Translations under genes and position numbers: made by a program
Origin: Actinomycetota bacterium
GTDB taxonomy: Bacteria; Actinomycetota; Geothermincolia; Geothermincolales; RBG-13-55-18
Length of the DNA: 36,202 nucleotides
Direction of reading: 5' to 3'
Assembly: GCA_014360685.1 (NCBI GenBank)
Contig: JACIXB010000008.1
Coordinates: forward strand, 1 to 36,202
Notes under the pieces: generated by a model
Databases searched by the model: none
What the model was told of the DNA's origin: nothing
What the model saw: the letters and a program-made list of their open reading frames with translations, nothing else
In this document: positions 7,605 to 15,143 of the stretch, piece after piece
Numbering within the stretch: position 1 is the stretch's first letter
How the letters are laid out: every line of letters starts with the position of its first letter

Positions 7605-9125
7605 TCAGAGCGGAAAGGGCTGAAGTTTGCCCTCCAGGTCGTACTGGGGCTTGATGGTGAAGACCACCCACCCGTACCCGAAGCGGTGGGCCTCGTAGCG
7701 CGGGTCCCGGTACATCTTGGCGATCTCCCAGACTAGGGTGCGGTCGGTGAGGGGATAACAGTCCAGGAACTTGTTCAGAATGACGTACTCCGCGCCGTAG
7801 GTGTTGCCGTCGAACTGGTAGATATGCTCGCGGTGGGTGAGGTGGGGGACCACGGGGTCCTGGGCGCAGACGGAGGCCTCGAGCGGGATCATGGACAGGA
7901 TTTCGTAGCCAGTTTTTTCCATGCGGGGGTCGAGACGGTAGAAGTTGGGATCGAAGAGGGTCTTGGTGGACCGGCTCAAGGTGAAGGGTACCTGGATTAC
8001 CAGGATGGCCGCGCACAGGGCCAGTACCATCCTCCGGTAATCAACCTCCCTGCCCCGCCGGATCAGCCAGCGATGAAGACGGGGGAAGGCATCCAGAAGG
8101 GCAAAGATGAAGATGGGGGCGAAAACGGCATGGTAGTGGCGGAGTATCTCCCAATGGGGAAAGTAATTGGATAGAAGGTGCTCGTACAGGGGAGGGATGG
8201 CCACTATGGCGAAGGTCCCGAAGAGGGGGAGGAAGAGGAACGGCGCCAGTATGAAGAGGAGCAGCTTGGTCTTGTGCAAGGGCCAGAAGGTCTGCTTGAT
8301 AATTTCCCAGGGATGGGTCAGCAGGTACTTCCCGGCGTCCACCCAGTTCTCGCCCAGGTGGGAGTAGTATTTGAAATAGAAGTAATCCCCACCCGCGGAG
8401 AGCGGCGGCATGACCTTCTTGGTGATGAAGTAAAACCAGGCGGCGGCGACGAGGCAGGTGGTGAGGCCCTCGAACCACTTGCGGCGGAAGGCGATGACGT
8501 AAATCCCGAGGAAGAACACCAGGAGGGCCATGGTCTCCTTGACCATGAGCAGGAAGGGAACGGTGAGGAGGTAACCGGACCATTTCTCACGCTGAATGAA
8601 AAGAAAGGACAGGGCCAGGATGGGGCCGGCGAAGGCCAGCTCATGGAAGTCGAAGAAGATGAGCTCCATGGTCCCCCAGAAAAAAAGGTAGACGATGGAG
8701 AGGCACAGGGCGCAGAAGCCGCTCCGCAGGGCATGGCGGCAGACGTAATAGACGGGAACGGCGCCCAGGGCCACCAGGACCGCCTGGTACACCAGGAGCA
8801 TGCGGGCGTCGGACCAGACCCAGTAGGCCGGCACCACCAGGAAGAATATAGGGTGGAAGTGGTCGCCCCAAAGGGAAGGGACCATCCTCACCGTGTTGAA
8901 GCCGAACTCGAAGCGCGAGAGCTGCCAGACGTGCTGGTCGAATATCCCCAGATCCCACCCGTGGGACTGGAAGTTCATGTGCTTGAGCAGGGAGATGGCG
9001 CAATAGAGCATGGCGAAGAAGAGGACCACCATGTAAATGGCGTAGCGTGAGAGCCAGGCCGCGAGGCGCGGGTGCCTCTCCCGGAATGTGAAATATATGA
9101 ACCAGGGTTTTTCCAACGCCTTCAT
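7605..9125 (-). CDS. DUF2079 family polytopic membrane protein
   Basis: 506 residues from the ATG at 9125. The frame continues upstream, but the earlier residues are Gly/Asn-rich and not membrane-like. The protein has about ten hydrophobic spans and the DUF2079 hallmarks: HGWDLGIFDQHVWQLS near the start of the first outer loop, GDHFHPI, FDFHELAF and HPWEIIKQTFWPLHK. DUF2079 proteins resemble GT-C-fold polyprenyl-phosphate-sugar glycosyltransferases and are common in Actinobacteria and Cyanobacteria; their substrates are unknown (family knowledge). Asp and His residues of the first outer loop are where GT-C catalytic acids normally lie (inference). No Shine-Dalgarno precedes the ATG; instead TATAAT lies nine bases upstream, suggesting a leaderless or nearly leaderless transcript. 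It may extend surface glycans or glycosylate the secreted proteins nearby. Confidence 0.88.
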   Translation of the reverse strand: MKALEKPWFIYFTFRERHPRLAAWLSRYAIYMVVLFFAMLYCAISLLKHMNFQSHGWDLGIFDQHVWQLSRFEFGFNTVRMVPSLWGDHFHPIFFLVVPAYWVWSDARMLLVYQAVLVALGAVPVYYVCRHALRSGFCALCLSIVYLFFWGTMELIFFDFHELAFAGPILALSFLFIQREKWSGYLLTVPFLLMVKETMALLVFFLGIYVIAFRRKWFEGLTTCLVAAAWFYFITKKVMPPLSAGGDYFYFKYYSHLGENWVDAGKYLLTHPWEIIKQTFWPLHKTKLLLFILAPFLFLPLFGTFAIVAIPPLYEHLLSNYFPHWEILRHYHAVFAPIFIFALLDAFPRLHRWLIRRGREVDYRRMVLALCAAILVIQVPFTLSRSTKTLFDPNFYRLDPRMEKTGYEILSMIPLEASVCAQDPVVPHLTHREHIYQFDGNTYGAEYVILNKFLDCYPLTDRTLVWEIAKMYRDPRYEAHRFGYGWVVFTIKPQYDLEGKLQPFPL

Positions 9126-9528
9126 GACAGGGGTATTATAACCGTTCGTCGCCGTCCCATTTACCTTGTTTGCGGCCGCTTGCCCCTTTCCATGGGGGTT
9201 AGAAGGCGATTTCCCGGGGTAGACGCATCCCGCCATGTGCGATCCGTGATCCCTGGATCCCCGCGCCGCTTTCAACTGCGGGGCTTTTACCCTCTCCTCG
9301 CCGAGCCCCCTTGTCCCCTTGGCGGCGTTGAAATCCGGGAGCGGCGCCGTTTCCCCTGTTCACGGCGGCGGGATCCGGGAGTATTATATTTATTGGGAGT
9401 CATTGAGGGCACCATAGACCGGCCGCGTAAGAACCCCGCTTTAATGCGCCGTAGGGCCATGCCCGGAAAACACGGGTTCTCGGATTCTCCGCCTTTGAAG
9501 ACCCGGAGATAGTGGTCAGGAGGTTGGG
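9126..9528. other. Divergent intergenic region with promoter-like hexamers
   Basis: No gene is supported. The left edge holds TATAAT for the minus-strand DUF2079 gene (9135-9140). TATTATATTTATTG at 9382-9395 offers -10-like hexamers for the rightward HEAT-repeat gene, but I see no matching -35. The rest is GC-rich without obvious repeats. Confidence 0.5.
9135..9140 (-). promoter_or_regulatory. -10 element for a (near-)leaderless transcript
   Basis: On the minus strand TATAAT is followed by nine bases and then the ATG of the DUF2079 gene. With usual -10 to start-site spacing, transcription begins within about three bases of the ATG. No purine-rich ribosome binding site is present. A -35 match is weak. 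Confidence 0.4.
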
Positions 9529-10965
9529 ATGACCGGCCGAGTCGGGAAGGGCAAGGAGATATTGCGCCGGGGATGGGAATTCCTGGGCCGCCTGGCAAGG
9601 GAGTACTCGGAGGCCGGGAGGAGCTCCAGGGCCCCCGGCATCATAAATGGAGGGACGGGACATATTTCCGGTTATCCCGGCGGCGGTTTGGAGTTCGCGG
9701 AAGATGGTAAACGCGGGGTGAAATCGAATGTATGCGCAGTGCCCGCGGGAGGAGCGCAACACTCAGAGGCCGAGGAAACAACGGCACCCGTAGCCCGGTC
9801 CCTCAGGGAATTGATGGAGGACCTGCGGGACGCCAGCCCCAGGGTCAGGGGGGAGGCGGTCAAGGAGCTGGGGAAACGTGGGGGCCCGGGAGTGGAGGGA
9901 GCCCTGGAGCCTCTACTGGAGGACGCCGATGAGGGGGTAAGGGCCGCCGCCGTCCGCGCCCTCCGCGACCTGGGCAGCGAGGAGGCGGTGAAAATACTGA
10001 GGGAAGCCTTGAGGAGGGGCGGATGGGATAAACGCTCCTCGGCGGCGGAAGCACTGCGGGAACTGGGGTGGAGGGCGGACCACAGCGAGGAGGGAGCCGT
10101 ATACCGTATCCTGATCGGGGACTGGGACGGCGTAGTGGAGCTGGGAAGGCACGCCGTACCACCCCTGGCGGCTCTTATACGCTCCTGTTCCGACGAGGTG
10201 TTGAGGGAAAAGGCGGTCCGGGCCCTGGGGCGCATAAGGGATCCCTCGACCCTGGGGTTGTTGGCGGAGGCCCTCCAGGACATCCATCCCCTGGTGCGCA
10301 AAGCTGCCGCCTGGTCGCTGGGGCAGGCGGGGAGACGCAAAGCGGTGGAGCCTCTCATAGCTGCGCTGGGTGACCCCGACGAGGAGGTCCGCAGCGAAGC
10401 GAAAGAGGCCTTGGTCCGCATAGGGAGCCCCGCCCTCCAGCCGCTGGTTTCCGCGCTCAAGGAAGGGGACGCCGAGGTGAGGGCAAGGGCGGCGGAAGTC
10501 ATCGGCCTTTTTTACGGTTCACCGGACATGGAGCCCCTGGTACACGCCTTCGTGCTCTCGGCACTCAAGGATGGTGACGCCTGGTCACGATCGCGGATGG
10601 CCACCCTGCTGGGAGAGATCGGGGGGTCCTGGGCGGTGAAACCTCTCATCGAGGCCCTCTATTTCTTCAACGTGAGGGAGGCGGCGGGAAAGTCGCTGTT
10701 GAAGATCGGGGAGCCCGCCGTGGAGCCCCTCATGGCCGCCCTGAAGCATCACCATATTCCGATACGTAAAACAGCCGCCGAGCTCCTGGGCCGCATGGGC
10801 GATCAAAGGGCGGTGAGCGCGCTGCAGAGCGCCCTCAAGGACCGCGACTGGGAGGTGCGGGAGGCGGCCCGCGCCGCCCTGGAAGCTGTGATCCAGAGGA
10901 GCGGGAGAGCGGACCAGGTCACCGCCCCGGGGGAACCCCCGGGCGCCCGTGCGCCGGACGGATGA
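9529..10965 (+). CDS. HEAT-repeat (PBS-lyase-type) protein
   Basis: 478 residues; AGGAGGTTGGG precedes the ATG at 9529. The first ~85 residues are Gly/Arg-rich and probably disordered. From about residue 90 to 455 there are ten or so alpha-alpha repeats of the HEAT/PBS-lyase type, for example DASPRVRGEAVKELGKRG, DADEGVRAAAVRALRDLG and DRDWEVREAARAALEAV. No signal peptide or membrane segment is visible, so it is probably cytoplasmic. HEAT solenoids usually serve as protein-binding scaffolds, and some relatives act as bilin or cofactor lyases (family knowledge); nothing here points to a lyase role. It stands alone, followed by 620 bp without a gene. Function unknown beyond scaffold-like binding. 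Confidence 0.85.
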   Translation: MTGRVGKGKEILRRGWEFLGRLAREYSEAGRSSRAPGIINGGTGHISGYPGGGLEFAEDGKRGVKSNVCAVPAGGAQHSEAEETTAPVARSLRELMEDLRDASPRVRGEAVKELGKRGGPGVEGALEPLLEDADEGVRAAAVRALRDLGSEEAVKILREALRRGGWDKRSSAAEALRELGWRADHSEEGAVYRILIGDWDGVVELGRHAVPPLAALIRSCSDEVLREKAVRALGRIRDPSTLGLLAEALQDIHPLVRKAAAWSLGQAGRRKAVEPLIAALGDPDEEVRSEAKEALVRIGSPALQPLVSALKEGDAEVRARAAEVIGLFYGSPDMEPLVHAFVLSALKDGDAWSRSRMATLLGEIGGSWAVKPLIEALYFFNVREAAGKSLLKIGEPAVEPLMAALKHHHIPIRKTAAELLGRMGDQRAVSALQSALKDRDWEVREAARAALEAVIQRSGRADQVTAPGEPPGARAPDG

Positions 10966-11585
10966 CCCTTAGGGGAACGGGTAATTAGGGGAATGGGTAT
11001 AGCCGCGTTCGTTTCGCGGATGAAAGGGCCCGGAGCGTAAAGATGAGCAGTTTTCCGTCCCCGACCTCCACGTGTCCGCAAACCCTGAGGTTCGACGATA
11101 CGCCACATGGGAGAGCTCTCCCGCCACGGGCGCGAATGGCTAGGTTTGGCTCGAGCGGGTGAGGGGGAAGGATCGCTCCGTGTAAGCGGTTTGCGTAGGA
11201 GAAAACAGGGTATTTTAGGGAAAGGATGTTTGAGAATCGAGTAGGGAAGCCTGGAGTTAAAGTATCCCCTGGTTCAGCCGCGGATGATCTTAAACACTAG
11301 CTGCGCTGCGGGCTACGATGTGACTGTGGCTAAATTACCCCCTGGTTCAGCCGCGGATGATCTTAGGGTAAGGTTTCTTGAGATAAGGTTTATCGAGGGC
11401 CGAACCGGAAAGCCGGGGGTTCATACCGCCCCTCGGTCCAGCTGCGTACAAGATCTTGGGGTGAGGTTCTTGGAGGTCCGGACAGAGCGGTTCCGGCGCT
11501 CGACAGCGTTTGAAGGCCTCTTACCGGGGAAGGCGACCCGGGAAGGCGGTGGGCGCGGAACAGGTCACGGCGGGGGTTTTCGGGC
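10966..11585. other. 620 bp intergenic region with dispersed 27-nt repeats
   Basis: No gene is supported. The stretch contains three copies of a repeat (11266-11292, 11339-11365 and a diverged, longer one at 11429-11475), described separately. Upstream is a moderately AT-rich run around 11205-11230. Frames here are short and compositionally random. Confidence 0.55.
11266..11475 (+). repeat. Three direct repeats, two identical 27-mers and one diverged copy
   Basis: The unit begins CCCCTGGTTCAGCCGCGG and ends ATGATCTTA. Copies at 11266-11292 and 11339-11365 are identical over 27 nt. A third at 11429-11457 (CCCCTCGGTCCAGCTGCG...) is diverged, but its similarity to copy two continues downstream (GGGTAAGGTTTCTTGAG against GGGTGAGGTTCTTGGAG). 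Start-to-start spacing is 73 and 90 nt. The unit carries the 6-bp palindrome CCGCGG. They lie upstream of the small ThiS/MoaD-like gene. Confidence 0.75.
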
Positions 11586-11813
11586 ATGAGGGTGGAGATA
11601 AAACCCCTTTATCCCCTGAACAAAAGGGTGGATGGGGGCTGGCGCGATTTTCCCGAGGGGAGCACCCCAAGGGAGATCCTGGAAGCCCTGGGCTTTTCCC
11701 CGCCGGAGATAAGGGAGATGCGGGTGGCCGTGGACGGGGCGCTGGTGGATATGGACCGCCCAGTGAGTGAGGGTGACACGCTGGTGCTCATGGCCACCCT
11801 GGCGGGGGGGTGA
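11586..11813 (+). CDS. ThiS/MoaD-family sulfur-carrier protein
   Basis: 75 residues, the usual size of the family, ending in the diagnostic Gly-Gly (ATLAGG) that is adenylated and thiocarboxylated in ThiS and MoaD. The beta-grasp pattern is visible: MRVEIKPL strand, STPREILEALG helix, MRVAVDGALVDMDRPVSEGDTLVLM. Family knowledge: such proteins donate sulfur for thiamine, molybdopterin, tungstopterin or other cofactors after activation by a ThiF/MoeB-type E1. No E1 or cofactor gene is adjacent, so the pathway cannot be assigned. A loose G-rich run precedes the ATG. A single-gene transcript is likely, with the acyl-CoA dehydrogenase operon starting 324 bp downstream from its own promoter candidate. 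Confidence 0.85.
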   Translation: MRVEIKPLYPLNKRVDGGWRDFPEGSTPREILEALGFSPPEIREMRVAVDGALVDMDRPVSEGDTLVLMATLAGG

Positions 11814-11938
11814 AGGGGAGGCGTACCCGCGCCCTGGTCCGGGATCCCGGGCCGGCACTCCCGGCTTTACGGATGCGGGTGGACTCGGGCCGGGGGGCGC
11901 ATGAATATCCCTAAGGGTATCACGATTCAAGACCTGAC

Positions 11939-11962
11939 CCCATGGGGGATAATCCCCATGGG
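11939..11962. promoter_or_regulatory. Inverted repeat, possible operator
   Basis: CCCATGGGG (11939-11947), a six-base spacer GATAAT, then CCCCATGGG (11954-11962) form perfect 9-bp arms, each containing CCATGG. A related half, GGGATAACCCCCA, follows at 11969-11981 and could form a competing stem. The element ends about 20 bp before the -35 candidate at 11982, a typical position for an activator or upstream repressor site. Confidence 0.45.
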
Positions 11963-11981
11963 AGGATAGGGATAACCCCCA

Positions 11982-12010
11982 TTGCCCGCGGGCTGCCCCG
12001 GTCATAATAT
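11982..12010 (+). promoter_or_regulatory. Candidate promoter of the six-gene operon
   Basis: TTGCCC (11982-11987), a 17-bp spacer and TAATAT (12005-12010) fit a sigma-70-type promoter. The predicted start near 12017 gives a leader of about 120 nt to the ATG at 12138. Confidence 0.45.
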
Positions 12011-12137
12011 GACTGTACGGAAGCAGGCCGATTGTATGCGGCACTGTTTCCCTTAGGCTGTCCGGCTTCCTGGGCTACGAGGAGGGATCCCGAAGCACCC
12101 GGAGGCCCGTGCCCATCCGGAAAAAGAGGAGGTACCC

Positions 12138-13346
12138 ATGGGCGAACACGATATCTTCCCCTGCCTGCGCGAATGGATGAGCGAGATGGACATTTCCCTG
12201 GCCGAAAACCTCAGGCGGTGGGCGGAAAACGAGGTCATGGCCAAGCGCCTGGAGCTCAAGGAGGACTACCAGGCGCTCCTGGAACCGGCCATGCACAAGC
12301 TCTTCCTGGAGATCGGGCTGCAGCGCCTGCTCTGGCCCGAGGAGCACGGGGGCGACGGGCATAATGCCCCGGCCGCCGCCCTCACCGTGACCGCGGCCCT
12401 GGAACAGGTGGCCCGGGGCGACGTGGGCATCGCCCTCTTCCTGTCCTCGCTTTTCGCCCTGCAGAGCGCGGTGGCCATGGAGGGCGCGGTGAACGGGGAG
12501 GCCTGCGCCGCCCTGGAGGAGAAGATCGCCGGCAAGGAAACGCCGGCCCTGGTCTCCCTGGTGCTGCCCCTCTACCGGGGTGAGCCCCAGGCGAAGGCCA
12601 AGGGGGGCAAAGGAGGGTGGACGGTGGAGGCCGCCCACGCCCGCCCCGTGGCCGGGGGCGGCAACGGCAACCTCTTCGGCGTCCTGTGCCGCCTGGAGGG
12701 TTCCGACGACGGGGTGGCCCTCCTGGTGGTCCCCGGGGAATCCAAGGGGGTCCAGCGTGGAGAGGTCCTCAAGCGCACCGGCCTGGCCGCGGACCGCAGC
12801 GCGGCGGTGGGGTTCGCCAAGGTGAAGGTCCCGGAGGGCATGTGCGTGGCCCGCGGAGAGGAGGCCTGCCGGGGCGTGCTCTCCTGGCTGTACCTGGGGA
12901 TATCCGCCAGCAACGTGGGCGCCCTCTTCGCCTCCTACGAGATCCTCAGGGAATGGGGGGACAACCGGGTGATAAAGGGGCGGGGGAACATCTTCAAGGA
13001 GAACCCGCTGACCGCCTCGGTGATGGCCGAGGTGGCCAAGGAGACCTCCCTCTGCCGCCTGCTCACCTGGAACCTGGCCCGCGTCCTCTCCCACCCGGAT
13101 CTCTACGGGCCCCCGGGGGCGGAGGCCAACTACGTTACCGCACTAATGGTGGCCCACCAGGTATCCCAGTCGGCGGAGAAGGCCATCAACAACGCCATGG
13201 AGATGATGGCCTCCGCCGGATACGCCAAGGAATGGAACCTGGAGCGCTACTGGAGGGACGTGAAGACCATGCAGTCGTGCCTGGGGCCTTACGAGCTGGC
13301 CAAGATGGACGTGTCCCGCTATTTCTACCGGGCGAGCGGCCTGTAA
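12138..13346 (+). CDS. Acyl-CoA dehydrogenase-like protein, degenerate subunit
   Basis: 402 residues; GAGGAGGTACCC precedes the ATG. The overall fold order matches acyl-CoA dehydrogenases: an N-terminal helical domain (LFLEIGLQRLLWPEEHGG), a middle beta domain and a C-terminal helical domain ending ERYWRDVKTMQSCLGPYELAKMDVSRYF. Two usual signatures are absent. The middle-domain T-E-P-x-x-G-S-D stretch has no counterpart, and the C-terminal E-G-T loop that normally carries the catalytic glutamate reads SCLGP (Leu382 in the Glu place by my alignment). It precedes a better conserved homologue by 40 bp, so the pair may form a heteromeric enzyme, as the paired FadE subunits of steroid-degrading actinobacteria do. 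This subunit may be structural, or use another base. Substrate unknown. Confidence 0.85.
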   Translation: MGEHDIFPCLREWMSEMDISLAENLRRWAENEVMAKRLELKEDYQALLEPAMHKLFLEIGLQRLLWPEEHGGDGHNAPAAALTVTAALEQVARGDVGIALFLSSLFALQSAVAMEGAVNGEACAALEEKIAGKETPALVSLVLPLYRGEPQAKAKGGKGGWTVEAAHARPVAGGGNGNLFGVLCRLEGSDDGVALLVVPGESKGVQRGEVLKRTGLAADRSAAVGFAKVKVPEGMCVARGEEACRGVLSWLYLGISASNVGALFASYEILREWGDNRVIKGRGNIFKENPLTASVMAEVAKETSLCRLLTWNLARVLSHPDLYGPPGAEANYVTALMVAHQVSQSAEKAINNAMEMMASAGYAKEWNLERYWRDVKTMQSCLGPYELAKMDVSRYFYRASGL

Positions 13347-13386
13347 AGCTGGGCCACGGGCAAGGAGCGAAGGGGAGGATCAGGAG

Positions 13387-14655
13387 ATGAGAACCATAGA
13401 CGATTTCACCCGGCCGCTGGAGTACCTCTCTCCCCTGGACGACCCCCTGGGGATGATCGTCCGGGAATGGGCGGAGACCTACGTGATCCCCAACCGGCGC
13501 CGCTTCGACGAGGACTGGAAGGACCACCGTCTCATCGAGCCGGCCTTCAAGCGGTTGATGGGGGAGCTCGGGCTGCAGCGGGTTCTTTTCCCCGAGGACC
13601 TGGGAGGCTGGGGGCTGGGGCGTTCCAACTACGCGGGGACCTCCTCCTACCGCCTCTTCGAGGAGGTAGCCCGGGCCGATTCCGGTATGGCCGTGGCCTT
13701 CGGCGTGGTCTTCTGGCCGCTGGTGATGATCTGCATGGAGCCCCACGTCAACCGGGAGCTGTGCGAGGAGTTCGCCCCCATCTTCTGCTCCACCACCGAG
13801 CCCCGTTTCGCGGCCAACGCCATGACCGAGCCCCAGGGCGGTGCGGACATCGAGAACATGGAGATCGTCAAGGGGTCCACCATCCAGACCACGGCGGTCC
13901 TGGACGGGGACGAGTGGGTGATCAACGGGCACAAGTTGTGGCCCACCAATTCCGGCGGGGTGTGCAACCTCTTCGGCGTGGTGTGCACCACCAACCCGGG
14001 CTCCGAGGACCCCAACGACTTCGCCTTCATCTTCGTTCCCGCGGATACCCCGGGAGTCACCCAGGGACCGCCCTACGAGAAGGCGGGTATGGCCGCGGAC
14101 AAGAACGGGGACATCTGGTTCGAGAACGTGCGGGTCCCCAAGCACTACCGCGCCCATGGCCCGGGACTGGACCTCATGTACTTCAAGGAGGTCATCACCT
14201 TCGGGAACCTGGGGAGCATCGCCTTCGTGGGCGGTTCCATGATGAACGTCTACGAGAGGCTCTACCAGTTCGTGAACCAGGAGACCTACCGGGGAAAGCC
14301 CCTCAAGGAACACGACGCCGTGGCCGGGGTCCTGGCGGACATCGCCAAGGACATCGAGATCATCCGCATCGTGGGCTACCAGTACGCGCGCATGATCGAC
14401 CGGCCCGACCTGTACGGCCCCCGGTGGGGCGACGAGATGGTGGCCAAGGGGCGGGCCTACAAGTACTGGGCCTGCGACCGGGCCATGGAGGACGTGGGCA
14501 AGGCCATGAACCTCATGAGCCTCTACGGGGCGGACCGGGACTGGGACGTGGAGAAGCACTGGCGCGACCTGAAGATCGTCCAGCTATGGATGGGCGGCAA
14601 GCAGCTCTGCCAAGCCGAGGTGGCCCGCTGGTTCTTCGAGTGCCAGACCCTGTGA
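13387..14655 (+). CDS. Acyl-CoA dehydrogenase family protein
   Basis: 422 residues; GGAGGATCAGGAG precedes the ATG. It keeps the flavin and substrate motif MTEPQGGAD (residues 146-154), a WVINGHKLWPTNSG segment typical of the beta domain, and the GADRDWDVEKHWRD region of the C-terminal helical domain. The loop that usually carries the catalytic glutamate (Y-E-G-T) reads QLWMGGKQ, with Met402 in that place by my alignment. Some anaerobic relatives acting on cyclohexane or cyclohexene carboxyl-CoA use an aspartate elsewhere as the base (family knowledge, from memory), which would fit the neighbouring BcrB/C-like genes. It is the second gene of the operon, 22 bp before the next. Expected reaction: alpha,beta-dehydrogenation, or the reverse, of a CoA thioester using FAD. 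Substrate not determinable. Confidence 0.88.
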   Translation: MRTIDDFTRPLEYLSPLDDPLGMIVREWAETYVIPNRRRFDEDWKDHRLIEPAFKRLMGELGLQRVLFPEDLGGWGLGRSNYAGTSSYRLFEEVARADSGMAVAFGVVFWPLVMICMEPHVNRELCEEFAPIFCSTTEPRFAANAMTEPQGGADIENMEIVKGSTIQTTAVLDGDEWVINGHKLWPTNSGGVCNLFGVVCTTNPGSEDPNDFAFIFVPADTPGVTQGPPYEKAGMAADKNGDIWFENVRVPKHYRAHGPGLDLMYFKEVITFGNLGSIAFVGGSMMNVYERLYQFVNQETYRGKPLKEHDAVAGVLADIAKDIEIIRIVGYQYARMIDRPDLYGPRWGDEMVAKGRAYKYWACDRAMEDVGKAMNLMSLYGADRDWDVEKHWRDLKIVQLWMGGKQLCQAEVARWFFECQTL

Positions 14656-14677
14656 GCTTGCGACGGGGGTGAGCGGT

Positions 14678-15127
14678 ATGAGTCAGGTGGCCATGGGAAA
14701 GGTGGTCGAGGGGCCCGCGGGTGCGGATCAGGCGGGCTTGGGCGAGCGCATCGTCCGCGAACTCATCAAGAGTCCCAAGTTCAAGTCGAGCTTGAGGATC
14801 ATGGTGAACGGGATATCCCCGGAACGCGCGCCGGGCCTGGTGAGGTCCCTCATGTGGGAGGACGCGGAGACCTTCATGGGGCTGGCCAGCGCCATGCCCA
14901 AGGTGGTCAATTTCCTCGTCCAGGCGGCCAGGGAGATGGCGGCCCAGCTCAACGGCTTCCCCACCCCCATGCTGGTGGCCTTCATCTCCCGCTTGGCGGG
15001 GGAGGTGGACTTTCAGGCTCTGGGGGAGGCGGCCGGCGAGTTCCGGGCGCTTTTGGAGAAGCTGGAGCCGGTGTTGGAGAGCTTGAGGAAGGATTCCCGG
15101 GGCGCCCTGGGGCGCGAGAAGGAATGA
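14678..15127 (+). CDS. Helical protein of unrecognised family, paralogue of the next gene
   Basis: 149 residues from the ATG at 14678; a GTG at 14669 is an alternative, but GGGGGTGAGCGGT suits the ATG. The sequence is almost all amphipathic helix, with no signal peptide and no cysteines. Residues ~28-130 align with residues ~55-157 of the 557-residue protein encoded next: both have a SPxFK start, LVRxxxWED, MGxxxxxPxxVN, QLNxF and a D-F/L-x-x-L segment. I recognise no domain. Co-location with acyl-CoA dehydrogenases and BcrB/C-like subunits, 16 bp before its paralogue, suggests an accessory role in that pathway, such as substrate handling, complex assembly or membrane association (inference only). 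Confidence 0.8.
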   Translation: MSQVAMGKVVEGPAGADQAGLGERIVRELIKSPKFKSSLRIMVNGISPERAPGLVRSLMWEDAETFMGLASAMPKVVNFLVQAAREMAAQLNGFPTPMLVAFISRLAGEVDFQALGEAAGEFRALLEKLEPVLESLRKDSRGALGREKE

Positions 15128-15143
15128 AAGGGGGTTTCTCGGT

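Larger units (their letters stand above)
11814..12137. other. Promoter and operator region of the six-gene acyl-CoA operon
   Basis: 324 bp with no gene. It contains the inverted repeat at 11939-11962, a promoter candidate at 11982-12010 and the strong Shine-Dalgarno GAGGAGGT before 12138. The first 100 bp after the ThiS/MoaD-like gene are GC-rich without a clear terminator. Confidence 0.6.
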
